Part shown: one piece after another, positions 25,983 through 33,868 of the stretch
Layout of the letters: every line of letters begins with the position of its first letter
Position numbering within the stretch: the first letter of the stretch is position 1
Assembly (NCBI RefSeq): GCF_014701095.1
Contig: NZ_AP023439.1
Location: forward strand, 496,001 to 560,000
DNA from: Streptomyces tuirus
GTDB taxonomy: Bacteria; Actinomycetota; Actinomycetes; Streptomycetales; Streptomycetaceae
Direction of reading: 5' to 3'
DNA: 64,000 bases
Notes under the pieces: model-generated
What the model saw: the letters and a program-made list of their open reading frames with translations, nothing else
The model's database searches: none
Told to the model about the DNA's origin: nothing
Position numbers and translations under genes: made by a program

Positions 25983-26840
25983 TTGTTCACATCCGTCGAC
26001 GATGTCTCCGCACGCCTCGCCGAGACCGGCTACCTCGCCTCCCCCGCCGTCGCCACGACCGTCTTCCTCGCCGCCCGGCTCGGCAAGCCGCTCCTGGTGG
26101 AGGGCCCGGCCGGCGTCGGCAAGACGGAACTCGCCAAGGCCGTCGCCACGGTGGCCGGGGCGCGGCTCGTCCGCCTGCAGTGCTACGAGGGGGTCGACGA
26201 GTCCCGCGCCCTGTACGAGTGGAACCACGCCAAGCAGCTCCTGCGTATCAGCGCGGGCCGCGACGAGACGTGGGACGAGGCCCGTACGGACATCTTCAGC
26301 GAGGAGTTCCTGCTCACGCGGCCGCTGCTGACCGCGATCCGGGGCGACGACCCGAAGGTGCTGCTGATCGACGAGACCGACAAGGCGGACGTGGAGGTGG
26401 AGGGCCTGCTGCTGGAGGTGCTCAGCGACTTCCAGGTGACCGTCCCCGAGCTGGGCACGATCACGGCGACGCGGCGCCCCTTCGTCGTCCTGACGTCCAA
26501 CGCGAGCCGGGAGCTGTCCGAGGCGCTGCGCCGGCGCTGCCTCTTCCTGCACATCGGATTCCCGGACGAGGAGCTGGAGCGCCGGATCGTCCGCCTGAAG
26601 GTGCCCGGCCTCGACGAGGCGCTGGCCCGCTCGGTCGTCCGGGTCGTGGGCGCGCTGCGGGCGATGGACCTGCGCAAGGTGCCGTCGGTCGCCGAGACCG
26701 TCGACTGGGCGCACACCCTGCTCGCCCTCGGCGCCGACTCCCTCGACGAGACGGTCGTGCGGGCTACGCTCGGGGTGCTGCTCAAGCACCAGGACGATGT
26801 CCTCAAGGCCTCGGCCAAGCTCGATCTGGACGCCCTGTGA
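25983..26840 (+). CDS. MoxR/CoxD-like AAA+ ATPase
   Basis: 285-residue AAA+ chaperone-type ATPase of the MoxR branch. Walker A GPAGVGKTE (about 38-46), Walker B VLLIDETDKAD (about 120), sensor 1 VVLTSNASRELS (about 160) and arginine-finger region ALRRRCLFLHI are clear. MoxR proteins work with a VWA partner to activate or assemble metal-containing enzymes; the partner follows here in a GTGA overlap. The TTG start has GGAGG six bases upstream. No obvious client (for example a CO dehydrogenase) lies in the window. Confidence 0.92.
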   Translation: MFTSVDDVSARLAETGYLASPAVATTVFLAARLGKPLLVEGPAGVGKTELAKAVATVAGARLVRLQCYEGVDESRALYEWNHAKQLLRISAGRDETWDEARTDIFSEEFLLTRPLLTAIRGDDPKVLLIDETDKADVEVEGLLLEVLSDFQVTVPELGTITATRRPFVVLTSNASRELSEALRRRCLFLHIGFPDEELERRIVRLKVPGLDEALARSVVRVVGALRAMDLRKVPSVAETVDWAHTLLALGADSLDETVVRATLGVLLKHQDDVLKASAKLDLDAL

Positions 26841-28195
26841 CGACGCCGGCAGGCGTCGCCGAGCGGCTGACGTCCCTGGTCGGGGCGCTCCGCGCGCACG
26901 GCATGCGGATCGGCACCGGCGAGACGGTCGACGCGGCACGGGCGGTCGGGGAACTCGGCCTCGCGGACCGGGAGCTGCTGCGCGAGGGTCTCGCGGCGAC
27001 CCTGCTGCACGGGCAGGGACAACGCCAGGTGTTCGACCCCGTCTTCGACCTCTACTTCCCGCGCGGCGTCGGCGGCCCGGAGCAGCGGTCGGCCGGGCGG
27101 GAGGACCTGCGGGACCGGCTGGCCGACGCCCTGACCGCCGACGACCGGGCGACGCTGGGCCGGCTGGCGATCGAGGCGGTCGACGGTTTCGGCGGCTACG
27201 GTTCCTCGCCGGAGTCGGACGGCTGGTCGTCGTACCAGGCGCTCGAACGGCTGCGGCCGCAGACGCTGCTGGCCCGGGTGCGCGACACCATCCGGGGGCG
27301 GGGCGGCAGTCAGGGGTTCACGGACCGGCTGCTGGAGGACGAGGTCCGGCGGCGCATCGACGTCTTCCGCGCTCTGGTGGCGGCGGAGGCGCGGCGGCGG
27401 GTCGCCGAGCGGCGCGGCCGGGACGAGATCGCCCGGCGGGCGGTGGCCCCGACCGCCGACCGGGTCGACTTCCTGTTCGCCGGGCAGGACCGGCTGGCCG
27501 AGCTGCGCAGGACGGTCCAGCCGCTGGCGCGCAAGCTCGCGACCCGGCTCGCCGCCCGGCGCCGTCGCGCCTCGCGGGGCACGATCGACCTGCGGCGGAC
27601 CCTGCGTGGTTCGCTGTCGACGGGCGGGGTGCCGATGAAGCCGGTGCTGCGCCGACGGCGGCCCGCCCGTCCCGAACTGGTGCTGCTGTGCGATGTGTCG
27701 GGGTCGGTCTCCGGCTTCTCCGACTTCACGATGCTGCTGGTGCAGGCGCTGCACGACCAGTTCAGCAAGGTGCGGGTGTTCGCCTTCGTCAACCGGATCG
27801 ACGAGGTGACCGGGTTGCTGGAGCGCGGCCGGGCCGACCCGGAGGGGCTGAGCAGCCGTATCCAGGGGGAGGCGGCGGTGACGGGCTACCACGGCAGCAG
27901 TGACTACGGCATGGCGCTGGGCGAGTTCGCCGAGCGGTACGCGGACGCGGTCGGTTCGCGCACGACCGTCTTCGTGCTGGGTGACGCCCGCACCAACCGG
28001 AGCGACCCCAACCTGCCCGCCGTGCGGCAGATCGCCGAGCGCGCCCGCCGCGTCCACTGGCTGAACCCGGAGCAGCGCTCCCGCTGGGGCACGGGCGACT
28101 CCGTCGCGCCCGCCTACGCCGAGCTGGTCGCGATGCACGAGTGCCGCAACGCCCGGCAGTTGAGCGCGCTGGTGGCACGGCTGCTGCCGGTGTGA
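26837..28195 (+). CDS. CoxE-like VWA-domain protein
   Basis: 452 residues. The first 280 residues are Arg-rich and helical; the last 170 form a von Willebrand A domain with the MIDAS motif DVSGSVSGF (about 282-290), a conserved Thr/Ser pair and LGDARTNRSDP (about 385). It matches the CoxE family, which partners a MoxR ATPase. It starts with GTG overlapping the ATPase stop, so the two are made in fixed ratio. The client enzyme is unknown. Confidence 0.92.
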   Translation: MTTPAGVAERLTSLVGALRAHGMRIGTGETVDAARAVGELGLADRELLREGLAATLLHGQGQRQVFDPVFDLYFPRGVGGPEQRSAGREDLRDRLADALTADDRATLGRLAIEAVDGFGGYGSSPESDGWSSYQALERLRPQTLLARVRDTIRGRGGSQGFTDRLLEDEVRRRIDVFRALVAAEARRRVAERRGRDEIARRAVAPTADRVDFLFAGQDRLAELRRTVQPLARKLATRLAARRRRASRGTIDLRRTLRGSLSTGGVPMKPVLRRRRPARPELVLLCDVSGSVSGFSDFTMLLVQALHDQFSKVRVFAFVNRIDEVTGLLERGRADPEGLSSRIQGEAAVTGYHGSSDYGMALGEFAERYADAVGSRTTVFVLGDARTNRSDPNLPAVRQIAERARRVHWLNPEQRSRWGTGDSVAPAYAELVAMHECRNARQLSALVARLLPV

Positions 28196-28393
28196 TCAGG
28201 CGGCGGTGAGCTGGGGGCAGAGGGCGGCCGGGCCGGCCGCCGGTCCCGCCTTGACCCGCCGCGTGAGGTCGTCGGCCAGGACCTCGTGGGCGCCGGAGAC
28301 GATGCCGTCGAGGGCCTGGGCCGCGACGGGTCCGGCCGTGGACTTGGGGGCGTCGACCCCGACGGCCATGTCCGGGTCCACGTAGCCGACATG

Positions 28394-28409
28394 GAAACCG
28401 ATCGGTTTC
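28394..28409. promoter_or_regulatory. TetR operator, second locus
   Basis: GAAACCGATCGGTTTC is a perfect 16-bp palindrome. Its core is identical to the operator at 25870-25883. Confidence 0.7.
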
Positions 28410-28422
28410 ATGCCGGGAAGGT

Positions 28423-28436
28423 AAACCGACCGGTTT
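28423..28436. promoter_or_regulatory. TetR half-perfect operator, second locus
   Basis: AAACCGACCGGTTT has the same AAACCG/CGGTTT arms around a central AC, 13 bp from the perfect site. The pair suggests binding of two dimers. Confidence 0.6.
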
Positions 28437-28458
28437 CCGGGAGCGAGGGCAGGACCCG

Positions 28459-28833
28459 TCACTCCTGCTTCGCGTACTCCTGCTTCGCGTACTCCTTCGC
28501 CGTCTGACCCTCGAAGTCGTAGACCACGACCTGCTCGTCACCCACGACCCAGGCGTCGTGACCGGGCGAGACGACGAAGACGTCGCCCGGCCCGACCTCG
28601 GTCTCCCCGCCGTCGTCCATGAGGATGTGCAGGCGGCCCTGGACCATGCAGCAGTAGTGGTGCATCTGGCAGGTCGCGGTGCCGGCGATCGGGGCCACGG
28701 ACTCCGTCCAGCGCCAGCCTGGCTCGAAGGTGGCCACGGCGAAGTCGAGCTCCGTCATGTGGACGGCTTCGAGGTGGCCCCGGGGGAAATCACGCCGTTC
28801 ATCGGGCTTGTCGAGCGTCTTCACTTCCAGCAT
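28459..28833 (-). CDS. Small cupin-domain protein
   Basis: 124 residues forming a single cupin barrel: HHYCCMVQGRLHILMDDG (about 58-75) holds the first motif and VGPGDVFVVSPGHDAWVVG (about 80-98) the second. Metal ligands are partly preserved (His-His, Glu/His). Its function is unknown; such proteins often bind small molecules or dioxygenate them. The C-terminus ends in a direct duplication EYAKQEYAKQE made by a 15-bp tandem repeat. It lies upstream of, and in the same direction as, the SDR remnant. Confidence 0.82.
   Translation of the reverse strand: MLEVKTLDKPDERRDFPRGHLEAVHMTELDFAVATFEPGWRWTESVAPIAGTATCQMHHYCCMVQGRLHILMDDGGETEVGPGDVFVVSPGHDAWVVGDEQVVVYDFEGQTAKEYAKQEYAKQE
28462..28491. 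repeat. 15-bp tandem repeat at the cupin 3' end
   Basis: Two perfect copies of CTCCTGCTTCGCGTA in a row. The unit length keeps the frame and duplicates the residues EYAKQ near the C-terminus. Confidence 0.85.
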
Positions 28834-28971
28834 GACGCGCTCCCTTCAGGCCGCGACGCACCGCGGCCGGGGCCGGCCCGCGGCGGCCCTGGACACCGTC
28901 GTCGGCGGCCGGCCCGCTACCACTCAATCGTCCGCCCTGCCACCCGGGGCCGCCATTCGGGGAAGGCCCGT

Positions 28972-29949
28972 TCAGCCCTCGCTGCCGCACAGCTCGGCGA
29001 AGCGCCCGGCGTCGATGTTGCCGCCGGAGATGATCACGCCCACACGCTGCGGCAGGGGACCCGCCCGGCCGGTGAGCAGGGCGGCGAGCGGGGTGGCGCC
29101 GCTCGGCTCGACGACGATCTTCAGGCGTTCGAAGGCGAACCGCATCGCGTCCCGGATCTCGTCGTCGGTGACCAGGACGACGTCGTCGAGGAGCCGTTGG
29201 TTGACCGCGAAGGTCAGTGCTCCGGGTGTGTGCAGGGCCTGGCCGTCGGCGATGGTGCGCGGGACCGGGACGCTGACGCGCCGGCCGGCCTCCAGCGAGC
29301 GTTTCGTGTCGTCCCCGGCCTGCGGCTCGACGCCGATGGTGCGGATGCCGGGGTGCAGGCCCTTGGCCGCCGTGGCACTGCCGGCCATCAGCCCGCCGCC
29401 GCCGACCGGCGCCAGCAGCGCACCCAGCTCTCCCGCCTCTTCGAGGAGTTCGAGAGCGGCCGTGCCCTGCCCGGCCATCACGTGCGGGTGTTCGTACGGC
29501 GGGATGAGGGCGAGGCCGCGTTCATCGGCGAGGGCCTCGGCGAGGGCGACGCGGTCGCCGGTGTAGCGGTCGTAGGTGACGATCTCGGCGCCGTAGCCGG
29601 CGGTGGCCGCCCGCTTCGACGGCGGGGCGTCCTCCGGCATGACGATCACCGCGGTGGTGCCCAGCTCGCGGGCGGCCAGGGCGACGGCCTGGGCGTGGTT
29701 GCCGGAGGAGTAGGCGGCGATGCCCCGGGACAGCTGCTCGGGGGTGAGGCGGGAGGCGGCGTTGTAGGCGCCGCGGAACTTGAAGGCGCCCACGCGCTGG
29801 AAGTTCTCGCACTTGAGGTGGACTTCGGCGCCGGTGAGGGCGTCGAGGGTGCGGGAGCGCAGCACGGGCGTGCGGTGGGCGACGCCCTTGAGGCGGGCTG
29901 CGGCGTCGCGGACGTCGTCGAGGGTGACCGGTGGGGTGGTGGTCGTCAC
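28972..29949 (-). CDS. PLP-dependent ammonia-lyase (threonine/hydroxyaspartate dehydratase or serine racemase type)
   Basis: 325-residue fold type II PLP enzyme. The PLP lysine lies in GAFKFRGAYNA (about 52), the phosphate-binding glycine loop is PVGGGGLMAG (about 175), and SSGNHAQAVALAA is typical. The length without a regulatory ACT domain fits catabolic threonine dehydratase, serine racemase or threo-3-hydroxyaspartate ammonia-lyase. It starts with GTG in a GTGA overlap with the upstream regulator gene, so regulator and enzyme are coupled. YheO-type regulators often control D- or hydroxy-amino acid genes, which slightly favours the latter activities. Confidence 0.9.
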   Translation of the reverse strand: MTTTTPPVTLDDVRDAAARLKGVAHRTPVLRSRTLDALTGAEVHLKCENFQRVGAFKFRGAYNAASRLTPEQLSRGIAAYSSGNHAQAVALAARELGTTAVIVMPEDAPPSKRAATAGYGAEIVTYDRYTGDRVALAEALADERGLALIPPYEHPHVMAGQGTAALELLEEAGELGALLAPVGGGGLMAGSATAAKGLHPGIRTIGVEPQAGDDTKRSLEAGRRVSVPVPRTIADGQALHTPGALTFAVNQRLLDDVVLVTDDEIRDAMRFAFERLKIVVEPSGATPLAALLTGRAGPLPQRVGVIISGGNIDAGRFAELCGSEG

Positions 29950-30626
29950 GCGGGTCCTCCGGTGGACGTGTCGTGGGCGGCCCGGGCCCGGGACAGGTAG
30001 TTGTAGGCGGAGGCGCGGGAGATGCCGAGCCGGGCGGCGACCTGCTCGACGGCGCCGCGCACGGCGAAGACACCGCGGGTGTCCAGCCCTCCGAACAGCT
30101 CCAGGCGCTCCGCGCGGTCGAGCTCCGCCCAGCTGCCCCGCTGCTTCGACTGGTGGACGTCGACGAGGGCGTCGACCACGGCGTCGATGTCGTTGCCGAA
30201 GGTGGTGGTCGGCAGCTCCGCCGGGGCGGCGCCGAACCCGGCGAGTGCGCCGAGCAGGTCGTGGACCTGGGTGACGGCACTGATGTCCACGTTGACGCAG
30301 AGGGCGCCGAACACGGCACCCGTGGAGTCCCGCAGCAGCATCGTGGAGGACTTCACCCGTGTCCCGTCGCGGGTGCGGGTGACGTAGTTCAGTTCGTCCT
30401 GCGCGTCGTCGCCGCGGGCGAGGACGCGCATGCCGATCTCGCTCATCGCGCCACCGACCACGCGCCCGGTCAGCGATCCGGCCACGGCGACCACCGACTC
30501 CTCGGGGATGCGGTAGTCGTGCAGCACGACGTCGCACACCGGCCCGAAGGTGGCCGCGATTCCGGCCACGACCGGCCTCAGCGCGGCGAGGACCGCGTCC
30601 CGCTCGGCATCCCGCTCACTGCTCAT
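29946..30626 (-). CDS. YheO/DauR-type transcriptional regulator
   Basis: 226 residues with a YheO-like PAS sensor in the first half (FGPVCDVVLHDYRIPEESVVAV, read as segments, about 27-48; STMLLRDSTGAVFGALCVNVD) and a C-terminal helix-turn-helix of the HTH_22 type (VEQVAARLGISRASAYNYLSR, about 190-210). The ATG at 30626 begins MSSERDAERD; the open frame upstream crosses the promoter. It precedes and overlaps the PLP ammonia-lyase gene, its likely target. A palindrome at 30664-30678 may be its binding site. Confidence 0.88.
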   Translation of the reverse strand: MSSERDAERDAVLAALRPVVAGIAATFGPVCDVVLHDYRIPEESVVAVAGSLTGRVVGGAMSEIGMRVLARGDDAQDELNYVTRTRDGTRVKSSTMLLRDSTGAVFGALCVNVDISAVTQVHDLLGALAGFGAAPAELPTTTFGNDIDAVVDALVDVHQSKQRGSWAELDRAERLELFGGLDTRGVFAVRGAVEQVAARLGISRASAYNYLSRARAAHDTSTGGPA

Positions 30627-30663
30627 CCCCGTCCCCTCTCGACTCCACCACCTTAGACCACAA

Positions 30664-30678
30664 ATCCAGAGTTTGGAT
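30664..30678. promoter_or_regulatory. Palindrome upstream of the YheO-type regulator
   Basis: ATCCAGAGTTTGGAT is a 15-bp inverted repeat with one mismatched pair, 38 bp upstream of the regulator start and in the divergent region with the flavoenzyme gene. It could control both. Confidence 0.4.
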
Positions 30679-30787
30679 AGACAGTCCAGGCAATTCCTCC
30701 GGCGGCGCACGCTGCGGACATGCGTCGCTGTGCGGTCGGCGGGAGGCTGGAGGGGTCAACACGGTCACGCGTTTCGAGGAGATCGTC

Positions 30788-32170
30788 ATGGACACCGCCA
30801 CCCTGGAAGACATGCGCGCCACGCTGCGGGGGCCGGTGATCGGCCCGCAGGACGCCGGCTACGACGAGGCGCGCAAGATCTACAACGCGATGATCGACAA
30901 AAGGCCTGCCGCCCTCGTGCTCTGCGCGGACGCCGCCGACGTGATGGCGGCGGTCGGCTACGTCCGCGAGCACGGCCTGGAACTCGCCGTGCGGGGCGGC
31001 GGGCACAGCGGCCCCGGCCTGTGCCTGGTGGACGACGGCGTGACCCTCGACCTCTCGCCGATGCGCTGGGTGCGGGTCGACCCGAAGGCGCGGACTGCGG
31101 AGGTCGGCGGCGGCAGCCACCTCGGCGACCTCGACCACGCCACCCAGGCCTTCGGCCTCGCCACCCCCACCGGCATCATCTCCATGACGGGCGTCGGGGG
31201 CCTCACCCTCGGCGGCGGCCACGGCTACCTCACCCGCAAGTACGGGCTGACCGCGGACAACCTGATCGCCGCGGACGTGGTGCTGGCCGACAGCAGCTTC
31301 GTCACCGCGAGCGAGACCGAGCACCCGGACCTGTTCTGGGCCCTGCGGGGCGGCGGCGGCAACTTCGGCGTCGTGACCGCCCTCACCTACCGGCTGCACC
31401 CGGTGGGCACGGTCGGGGCCGGGGTGACGGTCTGGCCGGTCGACGCCACCCGTGAAGTGCTGGCCTGGTACCGCGAGTTCCTCCCGAAGGCACCCGAGGA
31501 CGTCTACGGCTTCTTCGCCGTCCTCGTCGTCCCGCCCGCCCCGCCCTTCCCCGAGGAACTGCACGGCAAGAAGGTGTGCGGCGTCGTGTGGTGCTTCACG
31601 GGTGACCTGGACGCGCTCGACGACACCCTCTCGGTGGTGAACGACGCGGGCCGGCCGGCCTTCCACTTCGCGACGCCGATGCCGTACGACGCGCTGCAGA
31701 GCATGTTCGACGACCTGATCCCGGCCGGCTACCAGTGGTACTGGCGGGGCGACTTCTTCGACAGCATCCCCGACCCGGCTCTGGACGTGCACCTCGAGTA
31801 CGGCCGGAGCATCCCGACACCGCTGTCGCTGATGCACCTCTACCCGATCGACGGAGCCGTCCACCGGGTCGGCCCCGACGACACCGCGTGGAGCTACCGG
31901 GACGCGCTCTGGTCCGGCGTCTTCGCCGGCGTCGATCCCGACCCGGCCAACGCTGAGAAGATCAGGCAGTGGTGCGTGGGCTACCAGGAGGCACTGCACC
32001 CGTACTCCATGGGCGGCTCGTACGTGAACTTCATGGGCGCGGGCGAGGGCCGGGAACGGGTCCGGGCGACGTACCGCGACCACTACGACCGGCTCGCCAA
32101 GATCAAGCGGACCTACGACCCGGACAACCTCTTCCACGCCAACCAGAACATCGAACCGGCGCCCGAGTGA
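30788..32170 (+). CDS. Berberine-bridge-type FAD-linked oxidoreductase
   Basis: 460 residues, PCMH-type FAD-binding domain first (VRGGGHSGPGLC at about 70-81, with the His usually linked to FAD; GVGGLTLGGGHGYLTRKYGL at about 135) and a BBE segment at the end (YGDNYDRL-like: YRDHYDRLAKIKRTYDPDNLFHANQNI). The second covalent Cys of bicovalent members is not seen. Such enzymes oxidise sugars, oligosaccharides or secondary metabolites. No signal peptide. Standalone gene with divergent regulator 161 bp away. Confidence 0.9.
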   Translation: MDTATLEDMRATLRGPVIGPQDAGYDEARKIYNAMIDKRPAALVLCADAADVMAAVGYVREHGLELAVRGGGHSGPGLCLVDDGVTLDLSPMRWVRVDPKARTAEVGGGSHLGDLDHATQAFGLATPTGIISMTGVGGLTLGGGHGYLTRKYGLTADNLIAADVVLADSSFVTASETEHPDLFWALRGGGGNFGVVTALTYRLHPVGTVGAGVTVWPVDATREVLAWYREFLPKAPEDVYGFFAVLVVPPAPPFPEELHGKKVCGVVWCFTGDLDALDDTLSVVNDAGRPAFHFATPMPYDALQSMFDDLIPAGYQWYWRGDFFDSIPDPALDVHLEYGRSIPTPLSLMHLYPIDGAVHRVGPDDTAWSYRDALWSGVFAGVDPDPANAEKIRQWCVGYQEALHPYSMGGSYVNFMGAGEGRERVRATYRDHYDRLAKIKRTYDPDNLFHANQNIEPAPE

Positions 32171-32307
32171 CGGCCAGGTGGTGCTGAGTACCGGTTGGTG
32201 AACCCCGCACGGACATCACCGCGCAGGAGCTCAATCGACTCTCCGCTGCACGCCCTGCCCTGAGGCGGCGGCGCAGTCCGCTCCGTCGCACGGGAACTGA
32301 CAGCGCG

Positions 32308-32781
32308 TCAGTGGTGGGCGTGGACCACGGCGTGGCCCTTGCCCCGGCCGATCATCCACTTGTTGACCGGGGTCGTGATCAGGAAGGCCACCGCGAAACC
32401 ACCCAGGAGCGCGTACCAGAAGAGACCTTCCGACAGTTCCGCGTCCATCGCGCCCGGGGTGAGCGCGATGATGAGGTTGTCGACGAGTTCCATCACCGCG
32501 ATCGAGACCGTGTCCGCGGCGAGGGCGACCCGGATCGCGGCCTTGAGGTCGAGTCCGGCGCGCAGGACCGCGAACAGGGTGAACGAGTAGCCGAAGAGGA
32601 ACGCGAGCCCGATCGCCACCACCATGGTGGGCACGTTGCCCCATCCCGCCGCCGTGCCGATCACCATGCCGAGGATCTCGCCGATCGCGCACCCGGTCAG
32701 ACAGTGCAGTGTCGCCTTCACGGCGGTCCCCCAGGACGCGGCCCGGTGATGCTTCTCAGGTTCATGAGCGGTGTGGTCCAT
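32308..32781 (-). CDS. DUF4396 membrane protein, probably copper-responsive
   Basis: 157 residues with about four transmembrane helices (ATLHCLTGCAIGEILGMVIG, then VVAIGLAFLFGYSFTLFAVL, VSIAVMELVDNLIIAL, LFWYALLGGFAVAFLI). Both termini are histidine-rich (MDHTAHEPEKHHRA and GHAVVHAHH) and the first helix has a C-x4-C pair (CLTGC), suggesting metal binding. It matches the DUF4396 family, which has no settled function. The start ATG is followed upstream by a CsoR-type operator 10 bp away, so copper derepression is likely. Confidence 0.85.
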   Translation of the reverse strand: MDHTAHEPEKHHRAASWGTAVKATLHCLTGCAIGEILGMVIGTAAGWGNVPTMVVAIGLAFLFGYSFTLFAVLRAGLDLKAAIRVALAADTVSIAVMELVDNLIIALTPGAMDAELSEGLFWYALLGGFAVAFLITTPVNKWMIGRGKGHAVVHAHH

Positions 32782-32791
32782 GAGACCGACT

Positions 32792-32812
32792 CTATACCCC
32801 CTAGGGGTATAG
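32792..32812. promoter_or_regulatory. CsoR-like operator
   Basis: The inverted repeat has perfect 9-bp arms CTATACCCC and GGGGTATAG around a 3-base centre. TA-flanked runs of four to five C and G are the hallmark of copper-sensing CsoR sites. It sits 10 bp upstream of the DUF4396 start. Confidence 0.75.
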
Positions 32813-32905
32813 TACGAGAGGACGGGCAGGGCGCGCCGGACGATTCCGCGGAGCGACCGGCACCACTCGCCGGCCGGCCGGATGACCGACCTAGAGTGGG
32901 CTGCC

Positions 32906-33757
32906 ATGACGACCCACCCGACGCCATCGCCCGAGCCGACCCGGCCACCCCGGCAGAACGGGGCGACTTCGCCGTCCCGTGCGCCGCGGGACTACCTCTC
33001 CGAGCTGTTCTCCTTGGAGGGCAGGGTCGCGGTGGTCACCGGTGGCAGTTCGGGTATCGGCCGCGCCATCGCCGGCGCCCTCGCGCGGGCCGGAGCGGGC
33101 GTGGTGGTCGTGGCCCGCGGCGAGGCCGGGCTGGTCGCGACGGCCGAGGAGCTCACGGCCCAGGGCTGCCGCGCCGCGTGGGTCAGCGCGGATCTGAGCA
33201 CCCGCGAGGGGGTGCGGACGGCCGCCGAGCGGGCGGCCGGGGTGTTCGGGGAGCCCGACATCCTCGTCAACAGCGCCGGGATCAACCTGCGTCCGCCGAT
33301 GGACGAGCTCGGCGAGGACGTCTGGGACGCCACGATGGCGGTCAACCTGGAGGCGCCGTTCCTGCTGGGTCAGCGCTTCGGCCCCGGGATGGCGGAGCGC
33401 GGGTACGGGCGGATCATCCACATCAGCTCGCAGCAGGCGCATCGCGCGTTCGTCCAGAGCGGTGCCTACGGCGCCTCCAAGGGCGGATTGGAGGCGCTCG
33501 CCCGCTCCCAGGCCGAGGCGTGGTCGCCGCGCGGCGTCACCTGCAACCTCCTCGTGCCGGGCTTCGTGATGACAGCGCTCAACGCGCGGCTGTCCTCGGA
33601 CCCGGAGAAGGTGGCCGCCCTCGCCGCCCGCACGATGATCGGGCGCAACGGCCTCGCCGAGGACTTCGCGGGAGCGGCGGTCTTCCTGGCGAGCGCTGCG
33701 TCCGCCTACGTGACCGGGCAGTCGGTCTTCGTCGACGGCGGGCTGTCCGTCCACTGA
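32906..33757 (+). CDS. Short-chain dehydrogenase (gluconate 5-dehydrogenase-like)
   Basis: 283 residues: after a proline-rich 35-residue lead, the SDR fold begins with LFSLEGRVAVVTGGSSGIGRAIA. NSAG, HISSQQAHR, catalytic YGASK (about 195) and GQSVFVDGGLSVH are present. The overall pattern resembles gluconate/2-deoxygluconate dehydrogenases. The ATG at 32906 lies about 10 bases after a TAGAGT box, so a leaderless message is plausible; an ATG at 32882 is possible but would place this box inside the gene. Confidence 0.85.
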   Translation: MTTHPTPSPEPTRPPRQNGATSPSRAPRDYLSELFSLEGRVAVVTGGSSGIGRAIAGALARAGAGVVVVARGEAGLVATAEELTAQGCRAAWVSADLSTREGVRTAAERAAGVFGEPDILVNSAGINLRPPMDELGEDVWDATMAVNLEAPFLLGQRFGPGMAERGYGRIIHISSQQAHRAFVQSGAYGASKGGLEALARSQAEAWSPRGVTCNLLVPGFVMTALNARLSSDPEKVAALAARTMIGRNGLAEDFAGAAVFLASAASAYVTGQSVFVDGGLSVH

Positions 33758-33868
33758 CGCCGCCCCCGGCACCCCCGGGGTCCCCCGAACGGCCAGCGGC
33801 CGACGGGCGACGGGCGACGCTCGGTGTCACGCTGGGCACACAGGCCCCGCGGAAGGGAAAGCATCGCC

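Larger units (their letters stand above)
28196..28462 (-). pseudogene. C-terminal remnant of an SDR gene behind intact operators
   Basis: The readable 88 codons end like a short-chain dehydrogenase: HVGYVDPDMAVGVDAPK followed by QALDGIVSGAHEVLADDLTRRVK, the usual last 60 residues of an SDR. The Rossmann and catalytic parts are missing. The fragment begins almost inside the palindrome at 28394-28409, as if a deletion had joined the promoter/operator region to the 3' end. It may still be translated from the ATG near 28410, but no enzyme activity is expected. Confidence 0.65.
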
